A stretch of 64,000 bases of DNA from Cymodocea nodosa (taxonomy: Eukaryota > Streptophyta > Magnoliopsida > Alismatales > Cymodoceaceae): assembly GCA_036874045.1 (NCBI GenBank), contig CM072344.1:8962501-9026500 (forward strand), read 5' to 3'. This document shows positions 58,707 through 64,000 of the stretch, piece by piece. The position numbers and the translations under genes are program-made. The notes under the pieces were generated by a model. The model was not told the DNA's origin. It saw nothing but the letters and a program-made list of their open reading frames with translations, and did no database searches. Position 1 is the first letter of the stretch. Each line of letters begins with the position of its first letter.

Positions 58707-61280
58707 ATGTCAGGACATGGTAGAATGACCAAAGTGCAGAAAAGAGAGCTGGAAATTCAGAAAATACAAAGTGAAATCAACGACATTTACTCTAGGTTCA
58801 CTTTTTCAAACGAAGTACTACACGAAGTAAGAAAAGCTATTCAAGATGAGAAAAATTTCTGTTGGAAATTTATTCGAAATTATGCTGAAACACAGTTTAG
58901 ACTAAAACAGATTGAACTTTCCACATTGCATTTATGGAAAAGAAATTTACAACTTAACCCTGCGATTGTAAGTTCTGGACATGTACCAGAGACATCGGTA
59001 CAGTCTATCACCTACTATGGAAAGAAGTGGGGACCAATGATCGAAAATGCAAATAGAGAATTACAATCCTTGTATTTCCAACATTATTTTCCCTCAGCTG
59101 TTTTAGATGATATTAAATAGTGTATAGATGAACAAAAAACTGCCATTAGGAAAATGGGCCTTCGAAGTGAAGGACAAAGAGTTTATCAACTCAAAATGGC
59201 AAAGGTGGAGAGCTTAAAACTCTATATTCCATTATTACCACCTAGGCATCATGGTGAAGGACCATCAAGACGCTAGGTGCCTTTAACAGGAGAAATTAAG
59301 ACAATTTTAGAACCTCCTGAACAACCTGAAACACTACAGACATATAGTCGGAAAAAGAAAAAGACAATTGAATATTTTGGACTAACTGCAGGTGTACATG
59401 GAATATTGCAACAAAAAGAAGAATTAGTGAAAAATGGAAAACTATGCTCCATTGCAGAAGTTGGACAGACATTTTTATCAGGAATCCCAGTAAATGTGAC
59501 AAATATTGGCTTACAAGCATATACTCTAAGGTATTGTGTCACATTAGTGCATAATGTATCTTTTAATACAATGGACAGTTTTTCACAAAATGCTGCAAGC
59601 ACACATTCTTTTCATACGGAAAGAGAGAATGTAGGAAATTTTGATGATACATATACGGATGATATCCAATTTGATGATATTTTTGATAACATAGACACTG
59701 AGTCTATGAATTTTGAAGATATTTCATCTGAAGAGGAATGTACAGATATTCTTCCTCTTACTGTATCTCGAACAGAGACTTTTGAATTTTGGTATAGTTG
59801 CTTATACTACACTTTATATATATGGTTATGTCTGTTACAGTATATAGTATACTTGTTGATAAATGTATATAATCAACAACATACATAGTTACAAATAGAA
59901 TATGATACTACCAATGTCTCACATATACAAATTTCAGAAATACAAGATGATTCTATTCCATAGATAGATATAGAACATTCTTTCATATAGAGACAGTTAA
60001 ATAGATCAAATATAGATATACATGTTGCTGATATATAGATTGTTACAGAGACTGTTGTTACTGAAATGTTTCCAGAAGAACAAATAGAAGAAATTCAGTA
60101 GATTATTGATACGACAATAACAGATATTTCAGACATTTATACTAGTTTTGATGGCAATTCCACCAGTTCTGAAAGATCTGAAAATATAGATGCTGCTGAT
60201 AATATTGAAACAAGTCCCAGATCAAAACATCATGACAGGAAAATACCTAATCCTAAACAAAGTTTAGATGAAAATACACTATTATGGTTCAGAAATAATT
60301 CCTATTATGACAAATTTTAGACATATAAAACTTTTATAGTTTTATATTCAAGATCAGTTAAGTTTGAAGGGATGGCACACATACGAGAACTATTTGAATT
60401 TCAAGGCTTGTTGACTCTACTTCCACAACAGCCATGCCATCTTGCTATACCCGAACTTATCAGTTGTTTTTACTCAAACTTAATAGTGGAAGAAGGTATT
60501 CCTATTTCTAATATACAAGACAATGACATATATTTAACTCCAGATTTACTTCATTAGGTACTTGGTTTGAAAAATGGAGTTAAATTATTAGAAAGAAAAC
60601 AGGTTTATCAATTGGAATGGGATATTACAAGTTTAGCCAAAGATCCAACTGCCAACAAACCATTGAGATTACTAAATGACTTAAATGGCCAAGCACGTTT
60701 TATTGCAAAAATATTGCATGCTACATTGTTTTAGAGGTTTGGTCATGGGGCAGAAGTTGGCAAATGTTGTATTTATGCTACATATGCATTAATAAACCAT
60801 ATATAGGTGAACTGGTATGATATTTTTGTTTCTCATATCTTACATTTGCAGAGTAAATTATTTTATGGTGATACGATTTTGAGAATTGTGGCAAGTCAAA
60901 CAGATATTACACCTTGGCCATAGAAAAGATTAAAGTCAAGAACTTTCTCTGCAAAGGAACTCCAAAAATACCAGGAAGCAGATACACCTGTCCTCAGACA
61001 ACAACAACAATAGGATCGGCAAACACAGCCACAACAGCACCAATCCACACAATTTACAGAAACACAGCAAAATACAGATATACAACAAGGTATACATATA
61101 GAAATACATACAAGTATAGATACAGACATACATTCTGAATTTTTACAGCAACCATCACAAGTTTTTCAAAATGATTTAGATCAAGCATTACTTGATCAGA
61201 TAAATAGAGTTAGTAAAGAAATTGCAAAGAAAATTTCAGATACTCTGATTGATATTTTTCGAAGACAAAGAGGCTTGTGA
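58707..61280 (+). pseudogene. C3 ORF3 (post-pol ORF), related to Athila ORF3
   Basis: A single frame of 857 codons from ATG 58707 to TGA 61278, in the envelope-like position of SIRE elements. The context AACAATGTC is good for initiation. The N-terminal third is basic and helical (KVQKRELEIQKIQSEI). The middle is acidic (FDDTYTDDIQFDDIF, FEDISSEEE), with a hydrophobic run near 59790-59860 (YTLYIWLCLLQYIVYLLI) that could be a membrane segment. The C-terminal domain from 60372 has RELFEFQGLL, YLTPDLLH, LNDLNGQARF, VNWYDIF and SKLFYGDTI, matching Athila ORF3 block by block. A Gln-rich and then Leu-rich tail follows. Thirteen in-frame stops occur and all are TAG: 59118, 59274, 59886, 59961, 59988, 60036, 60099, 60318, 60555, 60732, 60804, 60921 and 61011. 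Function unknown. Confidence 0.82.
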
Positions 61281-61589
61281 TTATACAAATTATGTATTCC
61301 ATGATTTATATTTTGTAATTTGTAACCAAAACTATTATGTAAACTGTTTACTGATTTTAATGTTACGTGATTATTTTTAATAGTTTATGCTTAATCCATA
61401 AATCCTATGTATGTTTGAAACTATCGTTTTGATTAATATATACTTAGTAAGATTTCCTTCCTTACATTTAACTTGCTTAACTTCCTAAAGGGGGAGAAAA
61501 TAGTTTGTTTACTTTTTTATAATGCCAAAAAGGGGGAGATATAAATTATGTGACTTATTAGGTTTTGACATCATCAAAAAGGGGGAGAT
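61281..61589 (+). other. C3 3' region with three polypurine tracts
   Basis: Three copies of A3-5G5AGA lie at about 61487-61498, 61528-61540 and 61576-61588. The last abuts the 3' LTR, as the primer for plus-strand synthesis should. Short stretches around the copies are also alike (CAAAAAGGGGGAGAT). No gene. Confidence 0.85.
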
Positions 61590-62813
61590 TGTTAGGTATT
61601 TAATTTTGATGATATATGCTTTATTAACGTATTTAAATAAGTCTACATAATATTCTCTAAGTATATTTCTCTAAGTATAATAGTTAACAGATTATTGGAA
61701 AGTTTCATTTTTATGTCGGAGAAATTAAAGATTTCTGAAGAGTTAGATTTGCAATAGTTAAACTTTCGGATAATTAACGTTTCATTTTTGTCGAATACTT
61801 TATGTTAAAAACTTGTATAGTTAAGGTTATCTACACGTGTGTTTTTAATGTTTTAAGTTGTCACATGTTTTCCATGTGCGTTCGGTAATGAAAAATGGAA
61901 TAGCTAGATAACTGTTCGAGTTTTTATACACATGAATAGATAACTGTTCGAGTTTTATAAAAGGACTAACAAACAGATAAGTTTCTTTGTATAGTCACGT
62001 GTTTTGCAAGTGCAAAAACTCGAAGAGTTAAAGGATAAGTGTTCGAGTTTTTACAGGACTTAAAGGATAAATGTTCGACTAAATCAAAGACTTAAAAGAT
62101 ATTCTACAAGACTCCAGGAAGATAAAGTTTCGGTGAATCTACGAAGTGCAGATCGTGGAAATTCAAAATGTTAGTGGAGAAAGTGGAAATTAAAATAGAA
62201 AGTAATTTGGATTAAAGAGAAAATTAGTACGTGGATTATGGATTATGGATTGTGGATCAAGTGGATGAACATGCTAAAGGTGAAAGACAACAGAGTTTGA
62301 CTACTAATAGAGAGTACGAGCTATATTACAGTAGAGGATCCCAATCTCAAAAACCAAGTCTGAATATTTAATCCAGATCCCTAACTAAAAAGTTAAGTTT
62401 GAATATTCATATTCTAAAAAATTCTCCAACATCATAAGAAGTTCGAAATTCCAAGCAATTTCAAAAAAGGAGCTGCAAACGTAAGAAGTCTAGAAATTCG
62501 ACAATTGGAGAAGAAGAGATACAAAAGCTAAGCAAAGAGAAAGAAAGAAGCTGTGTGCATAAAGATTAGGTTTTATACAATTCAAAATTAGTTTTGAATA
62601 AGAGCTTTGTTTTCCTATTTGAATTGTATATCGAACATTACTGTATCAAAACCGTCAAGAAGGGAATTGAGCTGAAAAGATATTGTAAATTCTGTCTTGA
62701 AATAAAAGAATAGAATTTCATTTACGAGTGTTTTGTACTCTTGTTTTATCTACTAGTATTTAATTACTAAAGACACAATTCACCCCCCCTCTTGTGGTAC
62801 AGATGATCCTACA
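61590..62813 (+). repeat. C3 3' LTR
   Basis: Matches 51229-52434 end to end at about 95 percent. It is longer mainly through a 15-bp duplication (TATTTCTCTAAG) near 61660. It ends CGATCCTACA-like (GATGATCCTACA), followed by the right target copy CGTGA. Confidence 0.93.
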
Positions 62814-63870
62814 CGTGATTACACCATTGAAAACTTAATCACCTACAATCTTGCCTCCTCTTACTATAGAATCGTGAATTAAGAATTGTAAGATGATCTC
62901 CTCTTCAGCATATTGGTGTCATCCCGAAACCAAGGCTAGAAGCTTTACAATCTCCTAAGATATGAGTTGGTGCTTGGTGAAAATGACTTCCCTTCCCACG
63001 ACGCGATCACTCCTCACAGTGGTTGTCAGTCACCGTGTTTAGCTTGGAATCGACTCAACATCTAGAAAGTATCCTCACAGACCTCCGATGGTTGGTTATT
63101 TTAGTGGTGGTGTGGAGCTTCAGGGAACTTTTAACGCTTCTTGTAGTTAGCGCAGTTCTCCACACTCCACACACACTTTTTCTTCATCTTTTATATTTCT
63201 TTCAATAATAACTGCTTCTACTTAAATGATCGGTTGGATTTCCTTCATTCATATCAACAATGGTGATTTCTTCTTCATTCCACGAGTGAATTCCTACGTG
63301 ATACGTGCAATCATGGTTTTCCTTCAAATTTCCTGTTTCTACAACTGCTACAATGGCATATTAGAAAATAAATGGTCTATGGAGTTACAACTAACTCAAC
63401 GGACTTACTTCGTTGATTTAACTATAAAACACGTGCAATAAAGAGATAACAAGTTCATATATTTTAGATACTTACAACCCTAATATTTGATGCTCAGGCA
63501 CATTTCGGATAGTTAGCAAATAACTTATCGAAAATTCACTTAAGTCATGCATTAAGGTTACAACATGTGTACTACAAGAAATAATGAAATATTCTTTAAG
63601 CATTTAAAACATAACTGTCCGCTACATGCAATATAACTCTTCGAAATAATAGAAAATTCAGATAATTAAGAATTTCAAAGTTTCTAATTCACTGACAGTT
63701 TAAAAATATACTTAATTAACACTAATTCCTTGAAATTATGCAGATTCTTTCATTAAAGCATGTAATAGTGCAATTATAACATAATGGCTTAATTCTCATA
63801 TGATAAGCTAAATATTATGCAATTAACCATCATTTAACCGTTAATATTATGCACTTTTTCATTCTAAATA
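62814..63870 (-). mobile_element. A5 5' LTR, 5' part
   Basis: Minus-strand Athila-type LTR. Its outer end at 63870 reads TATTTAGAATGAAAAAGTG, so the first G has mutated to A. With 50426-51228 it makes one LTR of about 1.85 kb. It includes the GC-richer patch (62990-63150), one CAACGGA palindrome near 63390 and TATCCGA-type arms near 63500. Confidence 0.9.
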
Positions 63871-64000
63871 GCTACCTTCCTTGTTTTTAAACAGAAATTA
63901 ATATTTGAGCATATGTTTAACTTTGTTGATTTTAGGCTCAAGTTGTTTTTAAAGTTTTAAACTATTTAAAATCAAATAAGTTGAAAAATCTAAGGTAAGA
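63871..64000 (+). mobile_element. Leader of another SIRE-type copia copy
   Basis: Matches 26512-26640, the stretch between the primer site and the gag ATG of C2, and ends in the same GAAAAATCTAAGGTAAGA. A5 is inserted in this leader. The gag ATG would lie just beyond the window. Confidence 0.75.

Larger units (their letters stand above)
51229..62813 (+). mobile_element. C3: full-length SIRE-type copia element
   Basis: 11585 bp with LTRs at 51229-52434 (1206 bp) and 61590-62813 (1224 bp), flanked by the perfect target duplication CGTGA. By eye I count about 65 substitutions between the LTRs, roughly 5 percent and mostly transitions, plus small indels (one is a 15-bp tandem duplication near 61660). 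Order: LTR, initiator-Met primer site, gag-protease-integrase, RT-RNase H, 2-kb spacer, ORF3, triple polypurine tract, LTR. The copia order (integrase before RT) and the gag type place it with SIRE/Maximus elements. It is inserted in the LTR of A5. Confidence 0.95.

Noticed and set aside
58707-61280. TAG read as glutamine (altered genetic code) in C3 ORF3
   Set aside because: Neighbouring gag-pol in the same element also has TAA and TGA stops and a frameshift, and plant nuclear genes use the standard code. Decay, or read-through at most, explains it better.
58707-61280. ORF3 as a true viral envelope protein
   Set aside because: One possible membrane segment is visible, but no signal peptide, cleavage site or fusion peptide; the conserved part is a soluble-looking C-terminal domain.

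Overview
The window is plant nuclear DNA, very AT-rich, and consists almost entirely of nested, decayed LTR retrotransposons. I find no intact gene, no tRNA or rRNA and no unique single-copy gene. A plant host is indicated by the element families: Ty3/gypsy elements of the Athila type (primer-binding site complementary to the 3' end of tRNA-Asp, Athila-style integrase and capsid), a Tat-type gypsy fragment, and Ty1/copia elements of the SIRE/Maximus type (initiator-Met primer site, long gag, extra ORF after pol). I cannot name the species. 

Layout. 1-1965 is the end of an unidentified LTR-like insertion. 1966-13290 is Athila-type element A1 (+): LTR end, partial RT, RNase H, integrase, ORF3, a capsid remnant and a 3' LTR that carries a copia solo LTR (C1, 11728-13223). 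13300-13536 looks like the primer site and gag start of a more ordinary Athila element. 13537-16671 is a GC-richer Tat-type remnant on the minus strand. 16672-16907 is a loose LTR start. 16908-24750 is A2 (-), split by a solo LTR at 18699-20236 and cut at its upstream end by SIRE-type element C2 (24751 to about 29170). C2 ends in a 313-bp-period tandem duplication fused to an Athila LTR. 29170-32858 is A3 (-): LTR, 3' UTR, F-box gene and end of gag. A3 is interrupted by A4 (32859-46319, +), the most informative Athila-type copy; its 5' LTR holds another solo LTR (34258-35213). A4 is joined tail-to-tail to A5 (46320-63870, -). The 5' LTR of A5 is split by a full-length SIRE-type element C3 (51229-62813), which has both LTRs and a perfect 5-bp target duplication. 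63871-64000 is leader sequence of another SIRE-type copy. 

How the genes fit together. Comparing A1, A3, A4 and A5 gives one consensus order for the Athila-type family: LTR, tRNA-Asp primer site, zinc knuckle plus protease, RT, RNase H, integrase, ORF3, then an internal TATA box and splice donor, a capsid (gag) gene, an intron, an F-box gene, a polypurine run and the 3' LTR. The capsid has therefore moved from the 5' end to the 3' end and is followed by a captured host-type F-box gene. The SIRE-type element C3 carries an ORF3 whose C-terminal domain is clearly related to the Athila ORF3. The spacer in front of it contains about 450 bp related to the Athila LTR, so the two superfamilies appear to have exchanged a module. 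Short palindromic motifs of the type CGTTGAGTTA/TAACTCAACG are scattered through the LTRs, spacers and introns of several unrelated families. 

All coding regions carry stop codons. Most fit C-to-T or G-to-A change at Gln, Trp or Arg codons, as expected from methylated, silenced repeats. Coordinates of junctions are read by eye and are good to a few bases where a target duplication is quoted, and to tens of bases elsewhere.
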